From assembly GCA_017935745.1 (NCBI GenBank), contig JAGBGX010000010.1, forward strand, positions 248,001-312,000: 64,000 bases of DNA. The letters are read 5' to 3'. The notes below the pieces were generated by a model. It made no database searches. It had not been told where the DNA came from and worked only from the letters and a program-made list of their open reading frames with translations. The DNA is from Treponema sp. Lineage in GTDB: Bacteria > Spirochaetota > Spirochaetia > Treponematales > Treponemataceae. Shown piece after piece: positions 40,814-49,885 of the stretch (position 1 is the stretch's first letter; every line of letters begins with the position of its first letter). A program made the translations under genes and the position numbers.

Positions 40814-41538
40814 ATAATTCCGCCGTTGACTGAAATCACTTGCCGCGTAATGTACGATGCGCTTTCTGAAAGCAAAAAGACAGCGGCGCAGGAAACTTCT
40901 TCCGGGCGTCCGGCTCTTCTCATCGGAACAGTCTGGATAATTGTGTCGGCAGGCGCATCTTTTATCATTTCAGTTTCAATGATTCCCGGCGCAATGCAGT
41001 TTACGGTGATTGAGCGGCTGGCAAGCTCAACGGCAAGCGATTTTGTTGCTCCGATGATTCCGGCCTTTGAAGCCGCATAGTTTGCCTGTCCGCGGTTTCC
41101 GATAATTCCGCTCACGGATGCAATTGTTATGATTCTGCCTCTTTTTTTCCGCGCCATCGGCAATATAAGCGGATTCAGGACATTGTAAAAGCTGTCCAGG
41201 TTTGTGCGCAGGACAGAGTCCCATTCTTCGCCTGAAAGCCCTGCGAAAGTGCCGTCCCGTGCGATTCCTGCATTGCAGACAACTCCCCAGGGCGCGCCGT
41301 GCATTTCTGCAAGGGAGCTGAGCTTCGCCTTGCAGTCTTCCCTGTCTGCAACGTCAAACTGAATCAGCTCGCCTTTTCCGCCTGCCTGTGTAATCAGCTC
41401 AAGCGTTTCCTGCGCTTTTTCCTTTCCGCGGTTGTAATGGCAGATGACATAATAGCCGGCTTTCGCCGCGTCAGCTGCGATTGCCCTTCCGATTCCGCCG
41501 GAAGCTCCTGTCACCAGCACCTTTTTTTCTTCAGCCAT
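40810..41538 (-). CDS. 3-oxoacyl-ACP reductase, aryl-polyene type
   Basis: 242 residues from the ATG at 41538. SDR enzyme: VTGASGGIGRAIAADA, CNAGIARDGTF, catalytic Ser in IASVSGIIGNRG and YAASK, end ASYITRQVISVNGGII. The start codon of the ketosynthase gene overlaps its stop. NADPH-dependent reduction of beta-ketoacyl-ACP is expected. The VPMRRAGRPEEVS and ITRQVISVNGG ends match FabG copies in aryl polyene clusters. Confidence 0.87.
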   Translation of the reverse strand: MAEEKKVLVTGASGGIGRAIAADAAKAGYYVICHYNRGKEKAQETLELITQAGGKGELIQFDVADREDCKAKLSSLAEMHGAPWGVVCNAGIARDGTFAGLSGEEWDSVLRTNLDSFYNVLNPLILPMARKKRGRIITIASVSGIIGNRGQANYAASKAGIIGATKSLAVELASRSITVNCIAPGIIETEMIKDAPADTIIQTVPMRRAGRPEEVSCAAVFLLSESASYITRQVISVNGGII

Positions 41539-41589
41539 AAAATCTATTCTAATTGATTTTTTACAGAATATAAAGATGCAATTCAAAAA

Positions 41590-41690
41590 AATATTTCTGC
41601 TGTGCAGCCGCAGGAAGTTTCAGCCTGGGGACGGTACATTTGTCCGCGCAGGCATCATTTTTGTGCGGCTGTTGCATTAAGGTGAAAAAT
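41590..41690 (-). repeat. degenerate multi-hairpin leader, family B, copy 5
   Basis: GCCGCAGGAAGTTTCAGCCT, then GGACGGTACATTTGTCCGCG and TTTGTGCGG pieces match the CCGCAGGAAGTT and TTGTCCGC parts of the copies at 12000 and 23450, but several stems are lost. Confidence 0.45.
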
Positions 41691-41708
41691 CGGACATAAT
41701 GATAAGAT

Positions 41709-42065
41709 ATGGGTATTGCACATTTTGTAAAAAGCATTTTTAAGAAACCTGAGGAACAGAAAAAGGCTTCGGACAGCCTGCTTGACAGAATCAATGCCTC
41801 CATGGAGCTTCTTGTCCAGAAATCCAGAAATCTGAACGATCAGTTCAGCGAGGAAAAAGAAGAAATTATGCGCATTGCAGAAGATGCGCGCAGCATACGG
41901 GAGTCAGAGGAAATTTTTTCTGCGAAGCTTGAGCAGGATATTCTGGGCAACATTACGGCGGTCAGCTCTGCTTGCGATGCCGCGCTCTCCGGCCGCAGCC
42001 AGTGCGCGGTAAGGGAATCGCTTTTGCAGCTCAAGGCTGTTGTTGCGCAGCGGCTGGCCAAGTAA
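41709..42065 (+). CDS. small coiled-coil protein
   Basis: 118 residues, no signal peptide, highly charged with heptads in the middle (ELLVQKSRNLNDQFSEEKEE). Not recognised. An ATG with weak ribosome site and a GATAAGATATG lead-in. Possibly a spirochaete-specific cytoplasmic protein. Confidence 0.55.
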   Translation: MGIAHFVKSIFKKPEEQKKASDSLLDRINASMELLVQKSRNLNDQFSEEKEEIMRIAEDARSIRESEEIFSAKLEQDILGNITAVSSACDAALSGRSQCAVRESLLQLKAVVAQRLAK

Positions 42066-42126
42066 GCGGCGCGCTGGCTTTTGTTCAGTGTGAATGGCGG
42101 CTGAAGCTGCGGGAGCCAGGACGGCA

Positions 42127-42861
42127 CTATGCTGTAATCTGTCCGAGAATGCTTCCGATGCTTCCGTGCAGGACAAGGCTTGCGCTTGCATCGCTTGCTG
42201 TTGCATCCCTGTTGATTATAACAATGCTGTTTCCGCGGAAGTAGTGAATCATTCCTGCGGCAGGATAGACAGACAGGGATGTTCCTCCGATAATCAGAAG
42301 ATCTGCGCTGCTGATTGCTTCTATTGCGCCGCTCACCACTGCATTGTCCAGCGGCTCTTCGTACAGCACAACATCCGGCTTTATAATGGCTCCGCATTTT
42401 TCACAGCGGGGAATGCCGTCTTGGCCGCTGAGCTCCGCTGCCTGCTTTTCATCGTAAAACTGTCCGCAGCCAGTGCAGAAATTCCTGAGGATGCTGCCGT
42501 GAAGCTCAAAGACATTCTTGCTTCCTGCCGCCTGATGAAGGCCGTCGATGTTCTGTGTCACGACTGCGGAAAGCCTGCCTGCCTTTTCAAGCTCCGCGAG
42601 CTTTTTGTGCGCGGTGTTCGGCTTGATTCCCTGCACCAGAAGCTTTTCCCGGTAGAATTTGTAGAATTCAGCCGGATTGGCCTTGAAAAAGCTTGCGCTC
42701 AAAATAGTTTCCGGCGGATAGCTCCACTTTTGATGGTATAGTCCGTCTACGCTCCTAAAGTCCGGGATTCCGCTTTCTGTTGAAACTCCGGCTCCTCCAA
42801 AGAATACAATTCTTGATGAAGCTGAAATTAGTTTCTGAAGCTGTGCAATTTTTTCGTCCAT
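42127..42861 (-). CDS. cobB: sirtuin-type NAD-dependent deacylase
   Basis: 244 residues from the ATG at 42861. GAGVSTESGIPDFRS, TQNIDGLHQAAG, catalytic His in ELHGSI, zinc Cys pairs CTGC and CEKC, and IIGGTSLSVYPAA are complete. It removes acetyl or other acyl groups from lysines. Next to an ABC-F gene on the same strand (21 bases apart), probably co-transcribed. Confidence 0.95.
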   Translation of the reverse strand: MDEKIAQLQKLISASSRIVFFGGAGVSTESGIPDFRSVDGLYHQKWSYPPETILSASFFKANPAEFYKFYREKLLVQGIKPNTAHKKLAELEKAGRLSAVVTQNIDGLHQAAGSKNVFELHGSILRNFCTGCGQFYDEKQAAELSGQDGIPRCEKCGAIIKPDVVLYEEPLDNAVVSGAIEAISSADLLIIGGTSLSVYPAAGMIHYFRGNSIVIINRDATASDASASLVLHGSIGSILGQITA

Positions 42862-42882
42862 AAATAACACCTCGCCTTGCTG

Positions 42883-44796
42883 TTATTGTTCAAGCTCTGC
42901 AAGTTCTTCCCACCGCGCATAGGAAGCTGCAAGCTCTTCAGTGAGAGTTCCGTATTCCTGTGCGGCCGCCTGAAGCCGCTCATATATTCCTGATGACAGC
43001 TCGGCTTCCAGAACGCCTTTTCTGTCTTCCAGTGCAAAAATCCGTTGCTCAAGCAGTTCAAATTCCTTCCGCTCGCTGAATGTCATTTTTTTCTTTTTCT
43101 GCGGACTGTGCGGAATGCTCTGGCCGGGCGCAGATTTTTTTCCGCTGTTTTTTTCTTCAGCCTTTTTTTCAGCTTCCTTCTGCATTTTGCATTCAATATA
43201 TTCCGAGCATGTTCCGGCAAAAGAGCTTACGCTTCCATCGTCCTCAAGGACAAAAAGCGAGCCGCAGATTTTATCCATAAAGCAGCGGTCATGGCTTGCA
43301 GCAAGAAGGCAGCCCTGAAAGGAGACAAGGAACTGCTCAAGAATGTTCATTGTGAAAATATCGAAGTCGTTTGTCGGCTCGTCCAGAATCAAAAAATTCG
43401 GGCTGCTGATAAGAAGCCGCACAAGGTACAGCCGCTTGCGTTCTCCGCCGCTGAGCGCACTGACCGGGGAGTGCTGAATTTTTCCTTCAAATCCGAACTG
43501 CTCAAGAAAAAGCGGCGCGCTTAAAACGGTTCCGTCGCTCATCTTGAATGTATCGGCAGCTTCCTGTATATACTCCAGAACGGTATGGGTTTCATTTTCA
43601 AACTGCGGATTCTGCTCGTAATACGCGACTGCGGTGTTTTCGCCTTTTTCAATTTCTCCTGAGTCTGCCGTCAGTTTTCCGGCGATGATGTTCAGCAAGG
43701 TTGATTTTCCTGAGCCGTTTCCGCCGAACAGTCCGATTTTTTCTCCTTTGTTAAAACAGCAGCTGAAATTTTTCAGCACGGGCGCAGCGTTTTTTTCCGG
43801 GGAAAATCCCTTGGGAAAATTTTTTGAAATGTTCTTGAGCTCAAGAATTTTTCCTCCGAGGCGGCGGTTTTCAACATGCAGGGTGAATCCTTTTTCTTCT
43901 TGAATTTTTTCCCGGCTGAGCAGCGCTTCATCGCGCTGAATCCGCGCCTTTGCCTTTGTGCCGCGTGCGCAGGGACCCCGCATAAGCCAGTCCCGCTCAA
44001 ATCTGAGCACCGATTCAATTTTGCGTTCCGTGCTGGCTTCTGCTTGCGCTTCCGCCTGCTTTTTTTCAATGTACGCTGAATAGTTTCCGGTGTAAAGCTT
44101 TACCTTGTTCCGTGCCAGCTCGTAAATGCTTGTGCATACTGCGTCCAGAAAGTAGCGGTCATGAGTCACCATGAGAACCGAACGTTTGGTTTCTGAAAGG
44201 TAGTTCTGGAGCCAGTAAATTGTTGAAATGTCAAGATGATTTGTCGGCTCGTCCAGAAGGAGAATCTTTGTGTCTTCAACAAGAACCTGGGCAAGCGCAA
44301 CTTTTTTTATCATGCCGCCGGAAAGCTCTCCCATTTTCCGGTCCATGCCGTTCAGACCGAGCGTAGTGAGAATTGACTGTATCTGCGATTCATAGTTCCA
44401 TAAATTTCCCTTGTCCATTTTTTCATTCAGGAGGCTGAATTTTTTCTGCGCGGCCGGAGAGCCGTTTTTTTCAAGCTCGGCGCAGGCTTCTTCATATTCG
44501 CGGATTGTCTGAAGCTTGGGACTTTTTGACTTGAAGACGTGCTGCCTGATTGTGTCATCTCTGCTGTAAAGCGGAATTTGCGGCAGGAATGAAACGCCTG
44601 CTTCCTTGCTGAAGACAACTGTTCCTTCATCTGGAGAAAGAATTCCTGCGATTGTATTCAGGAGCGTGGATTTTCCTGTTCCGTTGCGTCCGATGAGCGC
44701 AGCTTTTTCTCCTTCGTTCAGTCCGAATGTTACGTCTGTGAACAGAGGCTTTTCCCGCCCGGTTTTTGCAAGGCCATGAACAGATAGAAGATTCAT
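42883..44796 (-). CDS. ABC-F family ATPase
   Basis: 637 residues with two complete ABC domains (IGRNGTGKSTLLN, LSGGMIKKVALAQ, LLLDEPTNHLD; then FGGNGSGKSTLLN, LSGGERKRLYLVRL, LILDEPTNDFD) and no membrane segment. The P-site tRNA interaction linker lies between them. A C-terminal coiled coil of about 80 residues is present, as in Uup. Such proteins act on the ribosome or on DNA branch structures; Uup-like is most likely. Confidence 0.9.
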   Translation of the reverse strand: MNLLSVHGLAKTGREKPLFTDVTFGLNEGEKAALIGRNGTGKSTLLNTIAGILSPDEGTVVFSKEAGVSFLPQIPLYSRDDTIRQHVFKSKSPKLQTIREYEEACAELEKNGSPAAQKKFSLLNEKMDKGNLWNYESQIQSILTTLGLNGMDRKMGELSGGMIKKVALAQVLVEDTKILLLDEPTNHLDISTIYWLQNYLSETKRSVLMVTHDRYFLDAVCTSIYELARNKVKLYTGNYSAYIEKKQAEAQAEASTERKIESVLRFERDWLMRGPCARGTKAKARIQRDEALLSREKIQEEKGFTLHVENRRLGGKILELKNISKNFPKGFSPEKNAAPVLKNFSCCFNKGEKIGLFGGNGSGKSTLLNIIAGKLTADSGEIEKGENTAVAYYEQNPQFENETHTVLEYIQEAADTFKMSDGTVLSAPLFLEQFGFEGKIQHSPVSALSGGERKRLYLVRLLISSPNFLILDEPTNDFDIFTMNILEQFLVSFQGCLLAASHDRCFMDKICGSLFVLEDDGSVSSFAGTCSEYIECKMQKEAEKKAEEKNSGKKSAPGQSIPHSPQKKKKMTFSERKEFELLEQRIFALEDRKGVLEAELSSGIYERLQAAAQEYGTLTEELAASYARWEELAELEQ

Positions 44797-44899
44797 GGAG
44801 CCAGTGTATCACATTTTCAGAAAAAAATGAATGGCTCAAAAAGCGGGACGTTTTGAGCTGCGAGTTTGCTGAAATGTGTGCGCATTTCTTCATGTGAAA

Positions 44900-46069
44900 T
44901 TATTCGCTTTCATAGAACATGATTCCGTTTGCTTCCATTTCTGTAATCCAGCTGATGTCCGCACCCTTTGCAAAGCTGTCAGGCAGAATGCTGAATGATG
45001 CAAGGCAGGAGCCTGGCGTTCCGTCCTGAGTGAATGCGCCCATGCTGTATGCATTCCAGCCCCATGTGCTGTATATGTCCGGCTTCCATCCGCCGTACAC
45101 TTGCGGCTCCCAGTAAAAGATTCCCTGGCATCCGTCCAAATCTTTTATTCCGTCTATAAATTCTGAAAGCGCGCTGGCAGCCTCGGAAGAATTGGACTTC
45201 ACGCCGACTTCGCAAATCATGACCGGCTTGCCGTAATCCTTGTGAAGAGACTGTATATTTTTGATTGCAAGGGAATTCATTTCCTTCCATGATTTTTCGC
45301 TGTTGTCCTGCGGATAATGTGAAAGTCCGATCATGTCGTAATTCACATTTTGCGCTTCTACACCGCTGAAAAACCAATTCAAGTCGCTAGTTTTAAACGC
45401 GTTCGCAACGTGAATGATAATTTTCGCATTGGGAAAAATTTCTTTCGCCGCAGCAGAACCTGCGTTCAACAATTCGGCAAAGTTTGAAAAATCGTCCTTT
45501 CCGTTTTTTGTATGAAATGTGAAGAGTTCTGCTCCAGAAGGAGTTTTTGCAGTTCCTCCGTTCCATGTTGCTCCGCTTGTGTTTCCGTCTTCATCCCAAA
45601 GCATTCCTGCGTTAAGCTCATTTCCAACTTGCACCCATTTGGGAGTGACGCCGCTGGCTTTAAGCGCCTGGAGAACGTCTGTTGTGTGGGCGTGTATTGC
45701 TTGCGTCAGTTCTTCCAGTGTTTTTTCTTTCCATGCATTCGGCTTTATCTGCGCGCCCGGGTCAGTGAATCTGTCGCTGTAGTGAAAGTCAATCATCACG
45801 TCCATGCCCAGAGCCTGCGCCCGCTTTGCTTTTGTAACGGTGTCGGCTTTATCGCAGTATGCGCTTCCGTAGCCGTCCGGGCTTTGCGGGTCAACCCACA
45901 CGCGCAGGCGGATTGCGTTCATGCCGGTGTCCTTTAGCAGACGGAAGCAGTCGGCCTGTGTTTTTGTTTCGGTGCTGCCGTTTTCATTGTTTCCGCTGCC
46001 AGAGTCTCCGCCGGAACAGGACACAGTAAGCAGCAAAAGAGCCATGGCAGGCAATATGAATTTTTTCAT
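44900..46069 (-). CDS. GH53 endo-beta-1,4-galactanase lipoprotein, apparently circularly permuted
   Basis: 389 residues from the ATG at 46069 (GGAGA upstream). Lipoprotein signal with Cys18 and linker GGDSGSGNNENGSTETK, then the GH53 barrel starting at helix 1 (DCFRLLKDTGMNAIRLRVWV). Acid/base Glu151 (QVGNELNAGMLW) and nucleophile Glu287 (MICEVGV) are intact. The strand that normally opens the fold, FAKGADISWITEMEANG, is at residues 366-382, after the normal C-terminal helix (GAFTQDGTPGSCLASF) and a short SILPDS linker. The C-terminus FYESE followed by the N-terminal NGSTETK would make the usual order. Cleaves galactan of pectin at the cell surface. Confidence 0.88.
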   Translation of the reverse strand: MKKFILPAMALLLLTVSCSGGDSGSGNNENGSTETKTQADCFRLLKDTGMNAIRLRVWVDPQSPDGYGSAYCDKADTVTKAKRAQALGMDVMIDFHYSDRFTDPGAQIKPNAWKEKTLEELTQAIHAHTTDVLQALKASGVTPKWVQVGNELNAGMLWDEDGNTSGATWNGGTAKTPSGAELFTFHTKNGKDDFSNFAELLNAGSAAAKEIFPNAKIIIHVANAFKTSDLNWFFSGVEAQNVNYDMIGLSHYPQDNSEKSWKEMNSLAIKNIQSLHKDYGKPVMICEVGVKSNSSEAASALSEFIDGIKDLDGCQGIFYWEPQVYGGWKPDIYSTWGWNAYSMGAFTQDGTPGSCLASFSILPDSFAKGADISWITEMEANGIMFYESE

Positions 46070-46205
46070 GGTGATTTTCTCCAGAAAGCTGCCCGGGAAA
46101 GCAGCAGGAACAGTGCTGATGGCAGCCTGACAGTTCCCGGGCGGAAAGGAATGTGAATGCACCGGCCGCCAGATTCCAGCAGCCGGGCAATGGTGTTAGT
46201 GATAA

Positions 46206-47129
46206 TTACCAAGGATATGTTGCTGAAGTTGCATATTTTGAGTTGGTATCGTCATAATACAAGTATAAAATTTCTGATGTGCTGTTGACTAAATTATTAT
46301 ATACCGTGGTCGCCTTTGTATCGTTAGAAGAGAATAGCTTGTCATTATTATTTCCAGAGGAGCTGTCCTTATAAATATCAAATCCTTCATCATTATTGTT
46401 GGCATCTTTTATCTTTAGTTTAATCTTATACCATTTTTCATGTTCTGTTGATTCAGTCATAATGCCTTGGGAATGTTCCCAATTCCAACTGGTTGATAAG
46501 GTTACATCATTTGCAAATTCAATTCCTGTATGTTTCCAGATGTTTACGTATTTAGCTGGATTATTATAAGAATAAAATACAAGTGTAATTGTTTTTTCAG
46601 TATCTCCAGTGGAATCTTCATTTCCATTTTCAGTGCCGCTGTTTCCGTCTCCGGATGAGGTGTCTGTATCGGAAGGAGTTTCTGTATTGGATGGAGTGTC
46701 TTGGGATGCAGAGCCTTCTTCTGCTGTTGCTTTTACAGTGGCAGTGCTGCTTACTCCCTTGATGTAAATGCCGTTTGAGTATGTGGAAAAATCTGTGATG
46801 CTCAATTCATATATGCACTCGGAGCTTTCTCCAGATTTCCATTTAATTTCTTGGTAATTTTCTCCGTTTTCGTCAACGATGCCAAACCACCAGTCACTCT
46901 CTGATGTGTAAATATTGGTTATGCTGATAGTGAGGCTTGATATGTTTTTAAGTTCATCAGCTTTTACCAGAAGCTGCGGAGTTTCCGATATTTCAAGCTC
47001 TTTTGAAACGAGTTCGCCTGCCCCCCCCGTTTCATTATCATCGTCATCAGAACTGCTGCTGCATCCTGCCGCTGAAAGCGCGAGAATCATCGCTGCTGTC
47101 ACTGCCAAAACCGTTTCTAATTTTTTCAT
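46206..47129 (-). CDS. lipoprotein with carbohydrate-binding-like modules and a coding G8 tract
   Basis: 307 residues from the ATG at 47129. Signal and lipobox SAAGC (Cys23), then Ser/Asp linker, then a G8 run (plus-strand C 47021-47028) coding for residues 34-37. A beta-sandwich-like module follows (about 45-145), then a Ser/Thr/Gly/Asp/Glu linker. A second module rich in Tyr and Trp (TLVFYSYNNP, NIWKHTG, LYLYYDD) resembles starch-type binding modules. Lies between the two GH53 genes on the same strand. Slippage in the G run would truncate the product after about 35-50 residues. Confidence 0.75.
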   Translation of the reverse strand: MKKLETVLAVTAAMILALSAAGCSSSSDDDDNETGGAGELVSKELEISETPQLLVKADELKNISSLTISITNIYTSESDWWFGIVDENGENYQEIKWKSGESSECIYELSITDFSTYSNGIYIKGVSSTATVKATAEEGSASQDTPSNTETPSDTDTSSGDGNSGTENGNEDSTGDTEKTITLVFYSYNNPAKYVNIWKHTGIEFANDVTLSTSWNWEHSQGIMTESTEHEKWYKIKLKIKDANNNDEGFDIYKDSSSGNNNDKLFSSNDTKATTVYNNLVNSTSEILYLYYDDTNSKYATSATYPW

Positions 47130-47175
47130 GGTATGCTCCTTGCCTGTAATCTGTGCGCATGCGCGTACAGCTGCT

Positions 47176-49086
47176 TTATTTTTGCACAAGAACAACATCG
47201 TCAAAGTTGCCCCAGTTTCCATCGTTTGTGTCAAGGTAAATTCCGATTGTCATTTTTCCGTTTGAAACAGGAATTTCAACCGAATACTGCTTCCAGTTTT
47301 TCCAGCCGGTGTTTGTGATTTCAGCTGAAACTCTGTTTCCGCCGTAATTTTCAGCGAACAGAAGAATCTGGTTTTCTCCGCCGCCGCCCATCGCCCAGAC
47401 GGAAAGAATGTACGTTCCGTTTGCAAGGCCGGTGACTGTGCGTGTAAGCGTTGACTTGAATCCGCTTTTTTTCCAGTACTTGTATGTGAATTTTCCAGTG
47501 TGCGCGTTTCCCTTGTTGTTTTCCACAAAGCAGGAAGCGCCTTCGCCGTCCAGCTTCCATTCGCCGAGCTTTCCGCTTTCAAATGACGGATCAGAAATGA
47601 GGTTCAGCTGCTCCACGATTTTTACTTCTGCCTCAGGTGCAAACGAAGCTCCGGCAATTGTTCCTGTTACTTTCACTGTTCCAAGCGAATTCTGCTTTGT
47701 CCAGTCAGGCTCGTTCCATTTTACTGAAACAAGCTGCTCCTTGTCGTTTGTAAAGAGCACTTTTATTTTTGAAGGAAGCTGCGGATTTTTTCCCGGGGTC
47801 GTCTGGACTTCAAGCGGCTCAGTCAGCGCATAGGGCGTGAAGCTGCTTCCGTTTTTTGCAGAGCCTCCCCAGACTGTCTTTACTTCGCCTTTTCCGCCGA
47901 CAAGGTTCCAGACTGCAAGAGACGGCAGGTACCTTCCGTTAAAGTCAAACATCGCCTGATTTTCCCACGTGCATCCTTCCGACTTTGAAAGCCCGGCTCC
48001 CTTGACTGGCAGCCATGCAGGCTCCCAGTAGAAAACTCCGGCTCCTCCTTTTACGGATGCGACTGCTGCAATGACGTCCCGCACTGCGGTTGCCTGTCCC
48101 TGCACAGAAGGACGGTAGCCTGTTGTGTCATCGCTGAAAACGAGGAATGAGTTTCCCTGCTTGTCTCCGTCATCGGGAGTGAATGCATACGCTGTTTCCG
48201 CTACAATAAGCTCCTTTCCGTACCGTCTGCTCAAGTCTTCCATGTTCGCTTTGAGCTGTTCCGTGTTTCCATGGAAATAGGTGTAGAATGAAAGTGCGAT
48301 TACATCGTAGTCAAGCCCGGCCGCCGTAACAGGATCAAAGATTGCGCGGTACAGCCCGTTGTTCGCTCCGTCAGCAAGGTGAACGGCGATTTTCTTTTTG
48401 GCTCCGTCCTGAGCAGAACGCACTCCGTTTGACGCGCTCTTCAGCAGTGAAATGAACCTGTCCATTCCGCCGGCTTTTTCGTTTTCAATTGCCCAGATTT
48501 TTCCCTGTGGCCACAGAAAGCCGTTGTTAAGCTCGTTTCCAATCTGGATCATGTCCGGGCTTGCTCCGGCTTTTGCAAACTTGTTGATTGAGTCCCTGGT
48601 GAATTGCTCAACGGCGGAATTCAGCTGTTCTCCCTTGAGGTTTTTCCATTTCTTTGGAACTGTCTGCTTGGCAGGGTCAGCCCAGAAGTCGGAGTAGTGA
48701 AAGTCGATGAGCAGCTTCATGCCGGCTTTTTTTGCCCGCACTGCCAGCGGAATGTCTGTTTCCACGCTGTTGTTTCCGCCTCCTTCCGTGGGATTGTTCC
48801 AGACGCGCAGCCGGATCCAGTTTACGCCGCTTTCCCTGAGAATGTCAAAAATATCGGCATCCTTTCCCTGCGCGTTCTTGAATGTTCCGCCGTGCTTTTC
48901 CACTTCCGCAAGCGAGCTGATGTCCACTCCGCGGATAAAGTCATTGGAAATTCCGGGGACGCTTTCCACCAGAATGTTCTGCTTGCATCCGTCCAGGGCG
49001 CGGTTCGGCGCGGCCTGCGCATGCAGGAATGAAGGGGTGATGACTGCGGCCATAAGTGCCGCGCAGCACACATGCAGTTTTTTCAT
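47176..49086 (-). CDS. secreted GH53 endo-beta-1,4-galactanase with CBM61-like module
   Basis: 636 residues. Signal peptide (MKKLHVCCAALMAAVITPSF), GH53 barrel from the usual first strand DFIRGVDISSLAEVEKHGG, acid/base Glu185 (IQIGNELNNGFLW) and nucleophile Glu297 (IVAETAYAFT). After about residue 400 come an Ig-like linker domain (VKWNEPDWTKQNSLGTVKV) and a C-terminal module of about 140 residues (LISDPSFESGKLGEWKL) like CBM61, which binds beta-1,4-galactan. Cuts type I arabinogalactan. First gene of a three-gene minus-strand run with AGGAG before the ATG. Confidence 0.92.
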   Translation of the reverse strand: MKKLHVCCAALMAAVITPSFLHAQAAPNRALDGCKQNILVESVPGISNDFIRGVDISSLAEVEKHGGTFKNAQGKDADIFDILRESGVNWIRLRVWNNPTEGGGNNSVETDIPLAVRAKKAGMKLLIDFHYSDFWADPAKQTVPKKWKNLKGEQLNSAVEQFTRDSINKFAKAGASPDMIQIGNELNNGFLWPQGKIWAIENEKAGGMDRFISLLKSASNGVRSAQDGAKKKIAVHLADGANNGLYRAIFDPVTAAGLDYDVIALSFYTYFHGNTEQLKANMEDLSRRYGKELIVAETAYAFTPDDGDKQGNSFLVFSDDTTGYRPSVQGQATAVRDVIAAVASVKGGAGVFYWEPAWLPVKGAGLSKSEGCTWENQAMFDFNGRYLPSLAVWNLVGGKGEVKTVWGGSAKNGSSFTPYALTEPLEVQTTPGKNPQLPSKIKVLFTNDKEQLVSVKWNEPDWTKQNSLGTVKVTGTIAGASFAPEAEVKIVEQLNLISDPSFESGKLGEWKLDGEGASCFVENNKGNAHTGKFTYKYWKKSGFKSTLTRTVTGLANGTYILSVWAMGGGGENQILLFAENYGGNRVSAEITNTGWKNWKQYSVEIPVSNGKMTIGIYLDTNDGNWGNFDDVVLVQK

Positions 49087-49324
49087 TGGCTTCTCCTAAG
49101 CTAAAATGATATGACACGGATAATTTACACGAGTTGACAATAATAGTATCACTCCCTTTTTCGCATCTGTCAAGAAAAAAAATCATATTTTTGAAAAAAA
49201 AACTGCGGAATTCAGCTTTTCATGCGAAAACTGCGCATATCAGCCCCGCCGTGTTCAGTCTGCGCTTCAGGAAAATTTTGCAAATCCTCTTGAAGCAACG
49301 AATGAAAAAAATTACAATAGATAT

Positions 49325-49864
49325 ATGTCAGATACGCTACTGGAAGAATTTGTTGATAAAAAAATGCTGAAGGCTCTGGAAACGCTTCTCGGCGCCTGCT
49401 CGGACGAGGAGGCTGCGGCTGCCTGTGTGCAGTTTTCCGCTGTGTTTGGCGGCGGCGAGCCGTTCGCGCGCATTGCGGACAAGTCTTCGGACGGAGAGGC
49501 AAAGCTCATTTCCAGCTTCAACAAAAATCTTGTCCTGCTCATTCAGAAAACGTGGATTGAAAAGTCGGACGAAGAGCTGAAGGCGCAGGTTTTATATCAG
49601 CTTGAAGAATTCTGCGGAAATCTTTCTTCCGGCAGGTATGTGCAGTCGTACCGTGAGTTTTTTTCTATTGTTGATGATGTTGTCTACCTGATGTTCGGCG
49701 CCCAGGCAAAGCTGCGTGATTTTCCTGAGTATGCGCTGCGCATCGATCCTGAATTCGGCATTTTCTGGTGGTATATGAAGAGCCTTCCGCGGGAAGCGCA
49801 GTGGACGCAGATGAAGTCGCGGATTGCTGTTCTGCTCGGAATGTATTTTCTGGCGAATTACTAG
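49325..49864 (+). CDS. unknown helical protein
   Basis: 179 residues, acidic, soluble, helical throughout (LLEEFVDKKMLKALETLLGA, LKAQVLYQLEEFCGN). No known family. 21 bases before proA on the same strand, so likely one transcript. The 238 bases before it are AT-rich (stretch of CAAGAAAAAAAATC) and show no other gene. Confidence 0.6.
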   Translation: MSDTLLEEFVDKKMLKALETLLGACSDEEAAAACVQFSAVFGGGEPFARIADKSSDGEAKLISSFNKNLVLLIQKTWIEKSDEELKAQVLYQLEEFCGNLSSGRYVQSYREFFSIVDDVVYLMFGAQAKLRDFPEYALRIDPEFGIFWWYMKSLPREAQWTQMKSRIAVLLGMYFLANY

Positions 49865-49885
49865 CTGCTGCAAAGGGAGGCTGCC

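Noticed and set aside
42094-42741. 215-residue plus-strand ORF
   Set aside because: Mirror of the sirtuin gene; Cys-rich without any known pattern.
44900-46069. Reading the galactanase as an N-terminally truncated GH53
   Set aside because: The missing first strand is present at the C-terminus, and the N-terminus has its own lipoprotein signal, so permutation explains it better than loss.
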